From Distichodus sexfasciatus (Eukaryota > Chordata > Actinopteri > Characiformes > Distichodontidae): 64,000 nt of DNA. The stretch spans positions 691,374 through 755,373 of the forward strand of contig JAVGVS010000158.1 of the NCBI GenBank assembly GCA_032718565.1. The letters run 5' to 3'. A model generated the notes under the pieces. It did not search any database. It was not told where the DNA came from and saw only the letters and a program-made list of their open reading frames with translations. The number at the start of each line of letters is the position of its first letter. The stretch's first letter is position 1. This document shows positions 10,048-19,497 of this stretch, piece by piece. Made by a program: the position numbers and the translations under genes.

Positions 10048-10603
10048 GAAGCTTTGTGATAAGTGCAAAATGTCAAACATCATTCCGTGAAGGATTATTT
10101 TAGTCTGTAATCTCTGTATCAGTTGTAAAATGCTGCTATGAATTCCATGGCATTTCCTTTTTGGCGAAGATGAAATATCTTTATAGGGGCAAGTGTAGCA
10201 ACGTGTTGAGGCAGGCAGATCTTCCCTGTCACGTAACAGCACAGGAAAATCTATATGCAGAGTAAAACTAGTAGTGTCTGGTAATTAACCATTTATAGGA
10301 TAAACTGCTGCACAAAAGTAGTTAAGTTAGCTGAACTGATGTATCATTTGTTCAGTTATTTTTGTATACATTTTTTAAACCAAATTATATATTTAATATT
10401 TTTAATATTTATTTCCAAAACCAAAATGAAAAATTAAGAACAAGTCATTTTACAGTTTCCCATTTCATGCTTAAACAGTCAAAGGGAATGAACAGAAAAT
10501 GCACATTCATAATCTGTTCTGTAGAACACCAAATAAAGAACTTCGTAACAGCATCTTACAACCAAGGAATAAAATGAAGCTGTAGTAAAAAAAGAGTAGT
10601 ATA
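10048..10603. other. non-coding, AT-rich
   Basis: No gene or known repeat was seen. Runs such as TATTTAATATTTTTAATATT occur near 10388. Confidence 0.5.
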
Positions 10604-10824
10604 AAGTGAAAGTGAGAGTTTATTTGTCATTGTAAACACACCACAGCACACAGTCACACAGTCCAGCATAACAAAATGTGACCTCTGCATTTGACCCATC
10701 CGTGAAGAAGCATTAGACAACTGACATGGACCCAGGGAGCAGTGCTTGGGCTCATGAGTACCTCAGTGGTACCTTTACCAGTCTGGGATTCTAACCGGCA
10801 GCCTTCTGATCACGGGATGAATAT
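10604..10824 (-). mobile_element. SINE-A copy, left arm of an inverted pair
   Basis: The tail is at the left (TTTATTTGTCATTG), and the head is cut after CCTTCTGATCACGGG. The adjoining + copy starts within 10 bp, giving a tail-head / head-tail arrangement. Confidence 0.8.
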
Positions 10825-10829
10825 ATCGT

Positions 10830-10963
10830 CCCCAGGTACCGTCCCCAAGTATGTCAGCTGCCCACTGCTTCTTTACGAATGGGTCAAATGCAGAGCTCAC
10901 ATGTGGTTGTGGTGCTCTGTGTGCTGTGCTGTGTTCACAATAACAAATAAACACTCACTCTTC
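10830..10963 (+). mobile_element. SINE-A copy, right arm of an inverted pair
   Basis: It starts in the body (CCAGGTACCGTCCCCAAG) and reaches the tail (CAATAACAAATAAACACTCA). The tRNA-like head is missing. Confidence 0.8.
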
Positions 10964-10969
10964 AAACTT

Positions 10970-11636
10970 TTCACAGGGTTTAGGCTTGAGTTTAAAAGCT
11001 TTACTCAGGAGTCTGACAGTGTTTTGGCTGGTGAAGAAACTCTAAGCATGGTTAGAATAACGGGGTGTATCCAAGTGTGTTTAACTTTCAGATGTGAGTC
11101 TGAGGAGCCGGTTTTTCAGGCTCATAAAGATTACTCAGCTTTGTTCTGCTGGTAACTGGGTTTAAATGCTGAGTTTTAGTGAGTTTAAGAGCCACAAGTG
11201 GGATGAGGTGGGACGAGCTGACGTTCTGCTGAAGTTCATTTACTCCATTACAAACCTGTCATTAACCATTTTACTGTCCGGCTCGACTCTGATCCGTCTC
11301 GGCCGAGGGGTTTGGGGCTGGAACGTGGGGAGGATGTCTACTGCGTAAATAATTAACTTTGCTGAAAACTCAGGTTTGGGTCGTGAAGAATGTGAGCTCT
11401 GCAGGTCACATTACAGCAAATATGCATGTATTTACCTGATTTAAATGATGATGTTGCATCCTTTTACTCCACGTGTACTTGTAAAGCTGTTCACTCAGAA
11501 TAAATCAGATTTTTGAACTGTGATCAACAGCAAAAATTAGACTTTATCATTAACCATTTTTACCTCTTTCATCCATTTCTACTTTGTTAAACACACACAC
11601 CCATGTAGTTAGACATAGCATCTATAATTCTAGTCT
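10970..11636. other. non-coding, apparently unique
   Basis: Frames at 10742-11155 and 11166-11348 have no recognisable domain, and the first starts inside a SINE. No repeat family is recognised in the rest. Confidence 0.5.
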
Positions 11637-11661
11637 AAAAAAAAAAAAAAAAAAAAAAAAA
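11637..11661. repeat. 25-base poly(A) run
   Basis: Twenty-five adenines are followed by AT-rich sequence. It could mark the 3' end of a retrocopy lying to the left, but I see no target duplication. Confidence 0.9.
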
Positions 11662-12142
11662 TACAATTAATTAATAATATAATAAAATACAGCCACAAGC
11701 TAAAATGAGGGCGGACCAAGCAAAAGTCGCAAAAAGCAGCACAAAATGGACATAGGAAAAAGAACCGAAATTTGCGACTTGCTTGTGAAGCTTCTTTTTT
11801 ATGACAGCTTCAATAAGTTGTGTTTAAAAAGAAACTAACCTCTAACAGTGTTCATATAAGAACTGGGTGGTTTCTATAATTTCATGTAAATTATAAAAGC
11901 TCTGTTATGACATCACAGAAATTTATGTAGCATTTTAGCGCCCCTAGAGGTCAAAACGTGTTTTCCTTTACTATAGCGCCAACTGTAGACTGATCACTAT
12001 TGTTTTCGGACAATTGGTGAGATGCTCACCATTCCTACTTACCCTGAAAATTTCAGCTTTCTGCGACTTACACCTCAAGCTGCTTAATCCATTTTGCATA
12101 ATAAATAATAATAACAGTTAAGAAGAAACAGAACAAGAGTTC
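11662..12142. repeat. probable dispersed repeat of unknown class
   Basis: The stretch holds AAGTCGCAAAAAGCAG, TTAGCGCCCCTAGAGGTCAA and a terminal AATAATAATAACAGTTAAG. I recall this combination from dispersed fish repeats with a similar end. There is only one copy here, so the call rests on memory alone. Confidence 0.35.
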
Positions 12143-12459
12143 GTGCTTGGACTCCTAAAATTCACCTCTCACTCCTCTCAACTCATTCTGCACAGCGTTT
12201 GCCCTCATTTCAGAGAAGATGAAAAGTCTGTCTGTCGATTTGTTTGCCAAAAACTTTATTTAAAAACTCCAAAAGCTCAGCTGCTTAAATACAAAGTGAT
12301 TAAAACGTTAGGACTATATGTGTTGACTCGTCCTGAAGTGTGTTTGTCTTAAAGCTGGCATTACACACCACAAGCTGAGCTGTATATTCCAGAAGACGCT
12401 TTGAGTTTTAAAAATTTAAATGAAAATGAAAGCAAATTATCAGTCCAAAAGCAAACGAC

Positions 12460-12860
12460 TTATACAGTGGCGTCCGGCAGCGGTCATTATGTCGGTTAAA
12501 AGGGGGTTATCTAGCCGAAGTGAGCGTGACGGCGTTCGGGCCGGACCGCTGATGGATCGGGTGTTTTGGTGCCACAACAACGGGAGTCTGTGGATAATGA
12601 AAACAGAACAAGACTGCGCCCAATCAACGCTCTCATTACGCTGTTTACTGACCGCTGTGTTTGTAGAGCGGGAGCTGCTGGTTGGTCAGCCGCGGACGAG
12701 TTACTGACCGGGGCTTTCATTACACCACACACGCTTCATCTTCTCATCAGGAGTTTGTCATTCCGCTCAAAGCCTGATTACGCTCCTCAATACGTCTCTC
12801 TGAAAACAGTGTCATTACTGTAATGTCTTTTTCCCCCTGTAATGTGTCCTTCCAGGAGAG
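12460..12860. promoter_or_regulatory. candidate conserved non-coding stretch
   Basis: A repeat-free segment of balanced composition holds ATTACG, CATTAC and GATTAC motifs and a palindrome-like GGTTGGTCAGCC. Overlapping frames on both strands show no domain. The regulatory role is an inference from lack of repeats and composition only. Confidence 0.2.
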
Positions 12861-12926
12861 AAATCACATCCACCACGTTCACCTGCTGCAGAAGTGCCTC
12901 ACTAGAGAAATGATTTCAAAATGAAA

Positions 12927-13112
12927 GATTATTTGTCGTCGTGAACACGGCACTGAACAGCTCTGTCCATGCAGGAGCAATGGGCAGCTTTTTGGCAGCA
13001 GTGCTTGATGTTTGATACCTTGCTCTTGAGTACCTCAGTGGTACCGTTACCCAGCCAGTGACCTTCAGATTACAGGGTGAACTCCCTAAACGTTACACTA
13101 GCAACTGCCCCA
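12927..13112 (-). mobile_element. SINE-A copy
   Basis: The tail (GATTATTTGTCGTCGTGAAC), body and head (ACACTAGCAACTGCCCCA) are all present, with an internal loss in the middle of the body. Confidence 0.82.
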
Positions 13113-13415
13113 GGGGGTAGTCCCCAATTTAAGATTGAGATGCGTTCTGGTGAACCCATCGTAACTTGGAAATATTTTAAGTCAAGACATACTAGAGTAT
13201 CAGTAGTCATTACCACCACCAGCAGGAGACATATTTTAGCGTCTGGAAGAATTTTTCACTAAAATTGGCCTTTAAAACATCTAAAACACTGAAAAAATGT
13301 TCAGTTAGACAGAATATTCTGAATACTCAAATAACTACAGTGTCTGGCCTTGACGCGGCATGTACTAATGCGTAGGCCCTTATTTTTTACTGCAGGCATT
13401 TTTTTATTGCCTATA

Positions 13416-13669
13416 TACAGTTGGTGGCATAACGGTAGGGTGTTCGCCCCGTGAGCAGAAGGTTGCAGGTTCGAATCCAGGGCCAGTAAGGTTACCACTG
13501 AGGTACTCATGAGCGAGGTAACGTCCCCAAGCCCTGCTCCCAGGGCACTTGTTAGCTGTCCGCTGCTCCTTCACGGATGGGTAAAATGACAGAGGTCACA
13601 TTTCGTTGTTGTGCGCTGTGCTGTGGTGTGTTCACAATGACAAATCATCACTCCACTCACTTTCACTTA
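13416..13669 (+). mobile_element. SINE-A copy, nearly complete
   Basis: The head is ACAGTTGGTGGCATAACGG, with a good B box (GGTTCGAATCC at about 13469). The body contains ACTGAGGTACTCATGAGCGA. The tail is CAAATCATCACTCCACTCAC followed by TTTCACTT. This is among the best copies for judging the RNA polymerase III promoter. Confidence 0.88.
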
Positions 13670-13684
13670 TTCTATGTGCCTTAT

Positions 13685-13796
13685 TTGTTCCTTGTTCTTT
13701 GAACAGTGGAGCCACGTCGTCTCATCTCTCTGTATATTTGTACAGCATATAGCAGAGATGACAAAGTTTACTTTGACCTTTGACCTTATTTGAATC
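13685..13796 (+). mobile_element. LINE-type 3' tail
   Basis: The sequence CATATAGCAGAGATGACAAA leads into AGTTTACTTTGACCTTTGAC. The family (also at 30528, 51752, 61496 and 63193) ends in repeated TTTGAC, as expected of a LINE or LINE-dependent 3' end. The 5' part is missing everywhere in this window. Confidence 0.65.
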
Positions 13797-13827
13797 ATTT
13801 ACCCCGGTTGAACAGTTAGCGTTAAGT

Positions 13828-13893
13828 GCATTCATTCATTCATTCATTCATTATCCGAACCACTTAATCCCAACTGGGGTCGCGCGGTCTTAA
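13828..13893 (-). mobile_element. SINE-C tail fragment
   Basis: CATTCATTCATTCATTCATT is followed by ATCCGAACCACTTAATCC and a short part of the body. The head is lost. Confidence 0.8.
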
Positions 13894-14300
13894 TTGCATG
13901 CCTGCGTTAATTTCTTATATGATTTTTTTTTTAAATCACCTATAATTACAGGAGGGTTAGGAACTTTTTAGGGTGGCTACTGTGTACAGAGATTTTTTTA
14001 ACCGAATGCTGTGTAAACACAATTTCAAAAATAAACCTATTAAAAAATATATGTTTATAAAAATATACGTGTAAACAGGTGCTAAGATCCCTTGGAAATG
14101 TTAAACTATAGACCAACATCCAATCTCCCATTTATCTCCAGAATAATAGAGAAAGTTGTAGCCAGTAAACGAACCTCATTTTTGCAGGAAAAGCACGTTT
14201 GTGAAAGATTTCAGTCCAGGTTTAGAGCCAACCATAGCAGAGTGACTGCTCTGCTGAAGGAATGATCAAATTTGATAAATGCAATAGACAATTGTATAGT
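13894..14300. other. non-coding, AT-rich
   Basis: No gene was recognised. Around 14100-14280, CAATCTCCCATTTATCTCCA and the following text look like very old reverse-transcriptase-type sequence, but no frame survives and I do not claim it. Confidence 0.45.
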
Positions 14301-14372
14301 TCCTGGGATAGGCTCCGCTGGGACCCCACTTGGGATTAAGCGGTCCAGATAATGAATGAATGAATGAAAGAA
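14301..14372 (+). mobile_element. SINE-C tail fragment
   Basis: GGGATAGGCTCCGCTGGG is followed by GGGATTAAGCGG and ends in GAATGAATGAATGAAAG. This is the reverse complement of the 13828 fragment. Confidence 0.8.
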
Positions 14373-14436
14373 TGATCATCACACCTGGCTCAACTCTACA
14401 AAAACTCTCCCCTGCACCTCTGAGCCCATAGCATCG

Positions 14437-14440
<4 letters not shown>

Positions 14441-14468
<28 letters not shown>
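14441..14468. repeat. (CT)14 microsatellite
   Basis: It is an uninterrupted CT dinucleotide run. Confidence 0.95.
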
Positions 14469-14469
<1 letters not shown>

Positions 14470-14473
<4 letters not shown>

Positions 14474-15288
14474 TTGAGGCTCCGGGGCCTGAGCCAGGAT
14501 GCTTCCGTGGGTTGTCAAATGGGCACCGCTCTTCGACAGCACTTCACTAAATTGTGTCCATGACACCTCCAGGGGACATGGGGGTAATTATTTCTGAAAT
14601 ATACGGTTTGATTTTACTTGACACTTTTTAAGTTTTAACGTTGAACCGGATGTTGTACAGTGCATGTAAAATATTAACTCTTCACCTTTTCATTTCCGTG
14701 AAATAAGTTAAAAATGTTAATTGTTTGTAGTTGAAATTGCATAAATGTTGGTTTTAAGTTGAAATAAATGAAAGAACATGACTAATGATCAAATCATTTT
14801 TACAGTGTGGGCTCGTCCTCCTCTTTCATCTCCCTCTTTCCCTCTCTCTCTCTCCCTCTCTCTCTCTCTGGTCAGGTAAAGGGTTGTAATTAGACGAGTA
14901 ATTACACGCTCGGCTCGTCTCCCGTCCTAATGCAGCGTTTAAAGGGGCGGAACTGGGGATCAGATCTTATTAGTGTTTTCCCTCTACCTCTTATTAATCA
15001 TGATAAAAGCAGCGGAAGGACAGAGCACAAACCACGGCAGAAAAATGACAAGCATTTTACAGGCAAAGATTCTGAACAATAGCGTGTGATTAGAGAGTTA
15101 ATGCTGAAAATTGTACTGCGTCTTTTCCTTTTGTTCAATGAATTGTTCAATAAACAAAAAAACACAAAAGATTGATATTAAAAGGAATGTGTGATACAGG
15201 ACAGAACACGTGGAATCCTGCAACCCTGCCAGTAAGGAACAATTGCATAAGTGAATGTGTTAGGATCCGTTTTGAAAATGTATGACCT
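14470..15288. promoter_or_regulatory. non-coding stretch with a candidate conserved element
   Basis: At 14880-14915, GTAATTAGACGAGTAATTAC is a palindrome-like pair of TAATTA homeodomain-type sites, followed by CGGCTCGTCTCCCGTCCTAA. CT-rich sequence lies at 14820-14870. The rest shows no repeat or exon. Enhancer function is inference only. Confidence 0.25.
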
Positions 15289-15325
15289 TCTGATCGCCCC
15301 CTAACCGTTACACTCCCACCTGCCC
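15289..15325 (-). mobile_element. SINE-A head fragment
   Basis: CCCCCTAACCGTTACACTCC and CACCTGCCCCA are the reversed A-box side of the head. It directly precedes a SINE-B copy. Confidence 0.65.
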
Positions 15326-15327
15326 CA

Positions 15328-15527
15328 TATTTATATTTACAGCATTTAGGAGACACTCATCCTGAGCAACTTCCATTTCCTAATTTCAGCGACACTTTCC
15401 CTGCAGCAACTTGGGGTTAAGGGTCTTGCTCGGGAAATCAATGGTGGTAGTGCTAGAGGTGGGATTCAAACCCACAACCTCTTTGTCCAGAGGCGAGTAT
15501 CGTAGCCACTAGACCACCACTACCACA
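15328..15527 (-). mobile_element. SINE-B copy (V-SINE/DANA-like)
   Basis: On the reverse strand the tRNA-like head (TGGTGGTCTAGTGGCTACGA and GGTTTGAATCCC) is followed by a body with CTTAACCCCAAGTTGCT. The tail CTAAATGCTGTAAATATAAA has the V-SINE-like ending. Confidence 0.82.
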
Positions 15528-15542
15528 ACAATAAAACAATTT

Positions 15543-15724
15543 GAGACAGTTGGCAGTGTAACGGTTGGGCGGGTTCACCTTGTGATTGGAAGGTTGTGGG
15601 TTCGAACCCCAGGTGTGGTGAAAGTACCACTGAGGTACTCAAAAGCAAGGTACCACATTTGGTTGTGGTGCACTGTGTGCTGTGCTGTGGTGTGTTCACA
15701 ATGACAAATAATCACTCACTTTCA
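15543..15724 (+). mobile_element. SINE-A copy
   Basis: The head is ACAGTTGGCAGTGTAACGG and the B box is GGTTCGAACCC. An internal deletion joins the AAGGTACC motif directly to the 3' part (TTGGTTGTGGTGCACTGTGT). Confidence 0.85.
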
Positions 15725-16212
15725 TAATACCTGCAGATCGTTCAATGTGTAGTGCAAAACAAAAGTGAAAGGAAATTAAAAAATGATAAAGTAGTAGAAC
15801 AATAATATTTATAATATTTTTATGTATGAAATGAAGACAAAAACTCACATTATAACTCACATTATGTAAAACATGAAGATGAGTTAAAAGCAGAAGATAA
15901 CGGAGAGGTTTTCTGATAAAGGATCACCGTGCTGCTACAGAACGAGAGACAGTATTGTAAAAATAAATATCACTTTGTCAAATCTCCACTTAAAATTTTG
16001 GCATAAACTGAAAGTCAGACTCATAAAGGCAGCATGTTCTGAATTTCACGCTTTCATTCTGTGCCAAACACAAGTCCGGGCAGGCTGCAGACTGCAGGCA
16101 TGTTGTCTTTAGGAGGTTCAGGACTCATGCAGTACTGAACACACACACACACACTGCAGCACTGCTGGCACCGGAACAGCTGCTGGTATTTAATATCTGC
16201 TGTGTGTGTGTG
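15725..16212. other. non-coding stretch with CA/TG runs
   Basis: AT-rich unique sequence is followed by (AC)n at 16139-16155 and (TG)n at 16201-16219, which bound the next element. No exon was seen. Confidence 0.55.
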
Positions 16213-16497
16213 TGTGTGGGCCGGGTATTTATCGCATTGTGGGGACCTTTGTGTCCCCTAAAATCACTTTTATCTGTTGTTTTGTGTTTTGTGGGGGCAT
16301 TTGAGAGGTCCCCATGAGGAGAAATGACTTTATAGTAAATGTGCTTGTTTTATTTGAGAAACTAAAAGAGGTAAAAGATGTGCTTTCAGTTACTGAGGTT
16401 AGGGTTAGGGTTAGGATTAGGTGTAGGTGTAAAATTATATACATCTAGTCATTATGGGAGTCTATGGAAAGACCTCACAAAGATAGTAATACAAGAC
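16213..16497 (-). repeat. CA-bounded dispersed element, copy 2
   Basis: It is inverted relative to copy 1. It carries TTAGGGTTAGGGTTAGG at about 16399, a short telomere-like stretch, and lies between (TG)n at 16201 and a longer (TG)n at 16498-16530. Confidence 0.88.
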
Positions 16498-16540
16498 TGT
16501 GTGTGTGTGTGTGTGTGTGGGTGTGTGTGTGAAGCCATCA

Positions 16541-16725
16541 CAGGACAGAACACAGCACACGGTGCACCTCAACCGCATGTGAGCGCTGTGTTTGATCCAT
16601 CCCTGAAGGAGCTGTGAGCCTGGGGAGGAGCAGTGTTTGGGGACAGTACCTTGCTCATGAGTACCTTAGTGGTACCTTTACCAGTCCAGGGCCAACTCCC
16701 TAACCGTTATCATACCAACTGCCCC
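16541..16725 (-). mobile_element. SINE-A copy
   Basis: The body motifs TTTGATCCATCCCTGAAGGA and TTGCTCATGAGTACC are followed by the head (TAACCGTTATCATACCAACT). The tail is eroded. Confidence 0.8.
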
Positions 16726-16762
16726 AGTGGGTTCCACAATGACTAGATCAGAATTGGGATTT

Positions 16763-16836
16763 GGAGCAGTTAGTAGAAGGTTCGAATCCCAGTGAGGTAC
16801 TGTTCCCAAGCACTGCTCCCCTGGTGTCAGCCGCTC
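16763..16836 (+). mobile_element. SINE-A fragment, + arm
   Basis: The B-box side of a head (GGTTCGAATCCCAGTGAGG) and the start of a body are present. It meets a reverse fragment at about 16837. Confidence 0.7.
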
Positions 16837-16917
16837 GTGAGTAACTCAGTGGTACCTTTACCAGTCCGGGACTTGAACCCACGACACTGTGATCATGGGA
16901 TCAACATCCTAACCGTC
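16837..16917 (-). mobile_element. SINE-A fragment, - arm
   Basis: ACTCAGTGGTACCTTTACCA leads into GGGACTTGAACCCACGAC and ATCCTAACCGT, the reversed body and head. The pair is joined through the bodies with the heads outward. Confidence 0.7.
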
Positions 16918-16948
16918 GTTTCCTTTGCTTGTATTTTCTCTCCTTTCA

Positions 16949-17335
16949 TGTCCTCTCCTCTCCTCTCCTCTCCTCTCCTCTCCTCTCCTCTTCTCTCTTA
17001 TTTTGTTTTATTTTATTCCCTTCTGTTTCATCTTTTCTTCTCTTCTCTCTTTTTCCTTCTTTTCCTTTCTTATGTCTGCCCTTTCCTTTATTCTCTACTT
17101 TCCTTTCCGTTGACTGTCTTTGCTTCTTTTCCTTCTCTTTCTTTCCTTTCCTCCCTTTTCCCCTCCTCTCCTTTCATTTCCGTTCTTGTTCTTTCCACTT
17201 ATGCCTTGTCTTCTCTTCTTTTATCTCCGTTACTTTTACTGTTTGCTCTCATTCTCTTCCCTCTTACTCTCTTCTCTTATGTCCTGCCCTCTTCTTCTTC
17301 TTCTTCTTTTCTTCTCTCTTCAGCTTACATTTACT
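16949..17335. repeat. polypyrimidine block with (TCCTC)n core
   Basis: About eight TCCTC units at 16951-16990 are followed by more than 300 bp of C/T-dominated sequence on the + strand, with interspersed TTTTATTTTATT. Long serine-, leucine- and phenylalanine-rich frames here are repeat translations. Such tracts can adopt triplex DNA. Confidence 0.9.
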
Positions 17336-18063
17336 TTTACATGGTGATAATTTGAGTTTCATAGTTCCATCTTTCTGTATGATAATTATGACACATGACT
17401 GGTGAGTGTAACATCAAGAATTCATCTTTCGGCACAAATGTCTGTCCGTGTGACGTGGCAGATAAAGCTGACCACTGCATAACCATCACTTCACTTCCCC
17501 GCGGTCAGTGGGTCCTCTCCTTGTGTTATGTGATACGGTTGTGACGGGCCTGAAGCAGCACCTGAGCATCTCAGCAGGACGTCTTCTAACACACACCTGC
17601 ACGCACAGCGCCGCGTTTCTGCCAATGGAGAAACACAAGCCTGGCTGTGTGGATGTTGGCTCGCCGGCGCTGGGAACCCGAGGCAGGGGTGAAAACTAAC
17701 AGCAAGTCCGGAGAGGAACGAGCACGCGGAGAGACGGAGAGAGAGCAGAAAGAGAAAAGGAGCGTGAAGAAGTGGAGAGATGGAGAGCAGGCTAGTGTTG
17801 CACGTTGAGGTTATGATAATAGAGCGGTGGAGGAGAGAGAGCGGTCAACGCAGTCCTGCTGCTGTAAACTCCACCACTTTCCCACACGCTCCCACCGCCG
17901 ACCTGCCGAGGGGGAAAATATTTGGGTTGGAGCGTCTCCGGGGCGGCGGGGGCAGCAGAGGGGGTGGGACGAGGATAACCGCACCTACAGCGCCATGTCT
18001 GCAACACGAGCAGCGGAGGAGGATGAGGAGCAGGAGGAGACGCCAGGCATGCCGTCTGAATGG
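17336..18063. other. GC-richer non-coding stretch
   Basis: The part from 17600 to 18060 is richer in G and C than its surroundings, with GAGAGACGGAGAGAGAGCAG near 17729 and GGCGGCGGGGGCAGCAG near 17941. Four overlapping frames on both strands (17780-18103) have arginine-rich, low-complexity translations and no domain. A 5' exon or CpG-rich regulatory region is possible but cannot be shown. Confidence 0.4.
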
Positions 18064-18650
18064 AGGGGTGTAACGATACATTGATCAACATCGATACGTA
18101 CATTTTTGTGACGACGACATACTTTTTGTGATGTCACTTAATACTGAACAGAAGGTCAATTTTTAGTTAAAGAGGATATTGTCGGTTATTTATTTTATTT
18201 AATAAAAGCTGTTAGTTATTTTGTCTGGTTGCGCTCAGGAATAAGAATATCAAAGAGTATTTGAGTTGAGTTTTATTGAGTTTTTTCTGATGTGGTATGA
18301 ATGGAAGTGATGGTGTTTGATATTGTCTCATCGATCGCTGGCTTATTTCGTAGCAGACTTGTGATTTCAGCAGACGTCATATCGTGTTAAATCGTGATAT
18401 CATAACTTGGGATTTACACACCTATTATTATTATTATTCAGTGTTCCTTTTACCTAGAAAATGAGTGTGCATTAAGGTGTCAATCCCAAGTTCATTTTGC
18501 AATTTGCAATTTTTAATGTCCTCTTTAATATAAAGTGATGTTACAGTGTGCATGATGTCAGATCAGTGTTTTCATTCTGCATCGATGCTATTTGGTTGAT
18601 CAATCATTGAATTGGCGTATTGATGTAGATCAAAGTATCACCACACCCCT
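18064..18650. mobile_element. hAT-like MITE with AGGGGTGT ends
   Basis: The left AGGGGTGTAACGATACATTG and the reversed right AGGGGTGTGGTGATACTTTG are inverted ends with inner ATCGAT/GATCAA motifs. There is no transposase frame. Fragments of the family occur at 1147, 7140, 27244, 33440, 48235 and 52525. The 8-bp flanks do not match, so the class rests on termini I know from fish hAT elements. Confidence 0.65.
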
Positions 18651-19151
18651 AGTGGACAATAAGCAGGTTTTTCGAGTAACATAAAAAATGTCAAATGATG
18701 TTTTAGTTATTTCTTGGAACTGTAAGCCTACTATAAGAAGGCAAAGTGTGGGAATCGATATCCGACCGACGTGATATACGTGATATACGAGTCCGACGTT
18801 GGAATGTGCTCGCTCTGATGAGGGAGAGTTCATTCGAGCAGGAGAGAAGAGTTACAGAAACAAGGACATCTCGTGGTTGAGTTCGTGGGAAGTTTTTCCT
18901 CTCCGCAACATGCCGGTGTTGGTTACTAACTCTGAGTGAAACATAACAGGAAATATGATATTACCACAGTTAGGGTTTAGCTGCTGTTTGTGGGCAGTGA
19001 GCTCCAGACGGTCAGGGCTGAATCAGGCGCTGAAGACGCGTCCCACCGCAGGGTCACTCAGGGCATCACTTACTTCTCCTTTGGTTTTACTGCTGCAACA
19101 CTTTCTAGCGAATGCGGCTCTTAATGTTTTAATCTGTCATTAATATATGAC
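18651..19151. other. non-coding, apparently unique
   Basis: A short direct repeat of GTGATATACG lies at about 18769-18788. No exon is recognised. Confidence 0.5.
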
Positions 19152-19342
19152 ATGACATTTACATTTACAACATTTAGCATACACTCTTATCCATAGCGAC
19201 TTACAGTCCCCTAATTTCAGGGACAGTCTCCCTGGAGCAACTTGGAGTTAAGGGACCCAGTGGTGGTAGTGCCAGAGGTGGGACTCAAACCCACAAACTC
19301 TTTGTCCAGAGATGAGGTTCCTAACCACTAGGCCACTACTCT
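19152..19342 (-). mobile_element. SINE-B copy (V-SINE/DANA-like)
   Basis: The 3' end reads ATTTACATTTACAACATTTA on +, followed by the reversed body (TCTCCCTGGAGCAACTTGGA) and the head (CTAACCACTAGGCCACTACT). It directly precedes a + SINE-A. Confidence 0.85.
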
Positions 19343-19345
19343 ACT

Positions 19346-19497
19346 GGGGCAGTTGGTAGTGTATCGTTAGGGAGTCAGCCCCATGCTTGGAAGGTTGCTG
19401 GTTTGAATCCCTCATGAGCAAAGTACCGTTCGCAAACACTGCTCCCCGGGTGCTGCCAAAACAGCTGCTCACTGCTGTTTCCCGGATGGATCGAAGT
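19346..19497 (+). mobile_element. SINE-A copy, 3' truncated
   Basis: The head is GGGGCAGTTGGTAGTGTATC and the B box is GGTTTGAATCC. The body runs to CCCGGATGGATCGAAG, and the tail is lost. Confidence 0.82.

Noticed and set aside
16399..16425. TTAGGG units as an interstitial telomere
   Set aside because: Only two or three units are present, and the same stretch is part of a dispersed element in all its copies.
16792..17405. Overlapping + frames of 75-187 codons rich in S, L and F
   Set aside because: They arise from the polypyrimidine tract, which lacks stop codons.
17780..18103. GC-rich frames on both strands
   Set aside because: Four overlapping frames with low-complexity R/P/G content. 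GC content alone explains the lack of stops.
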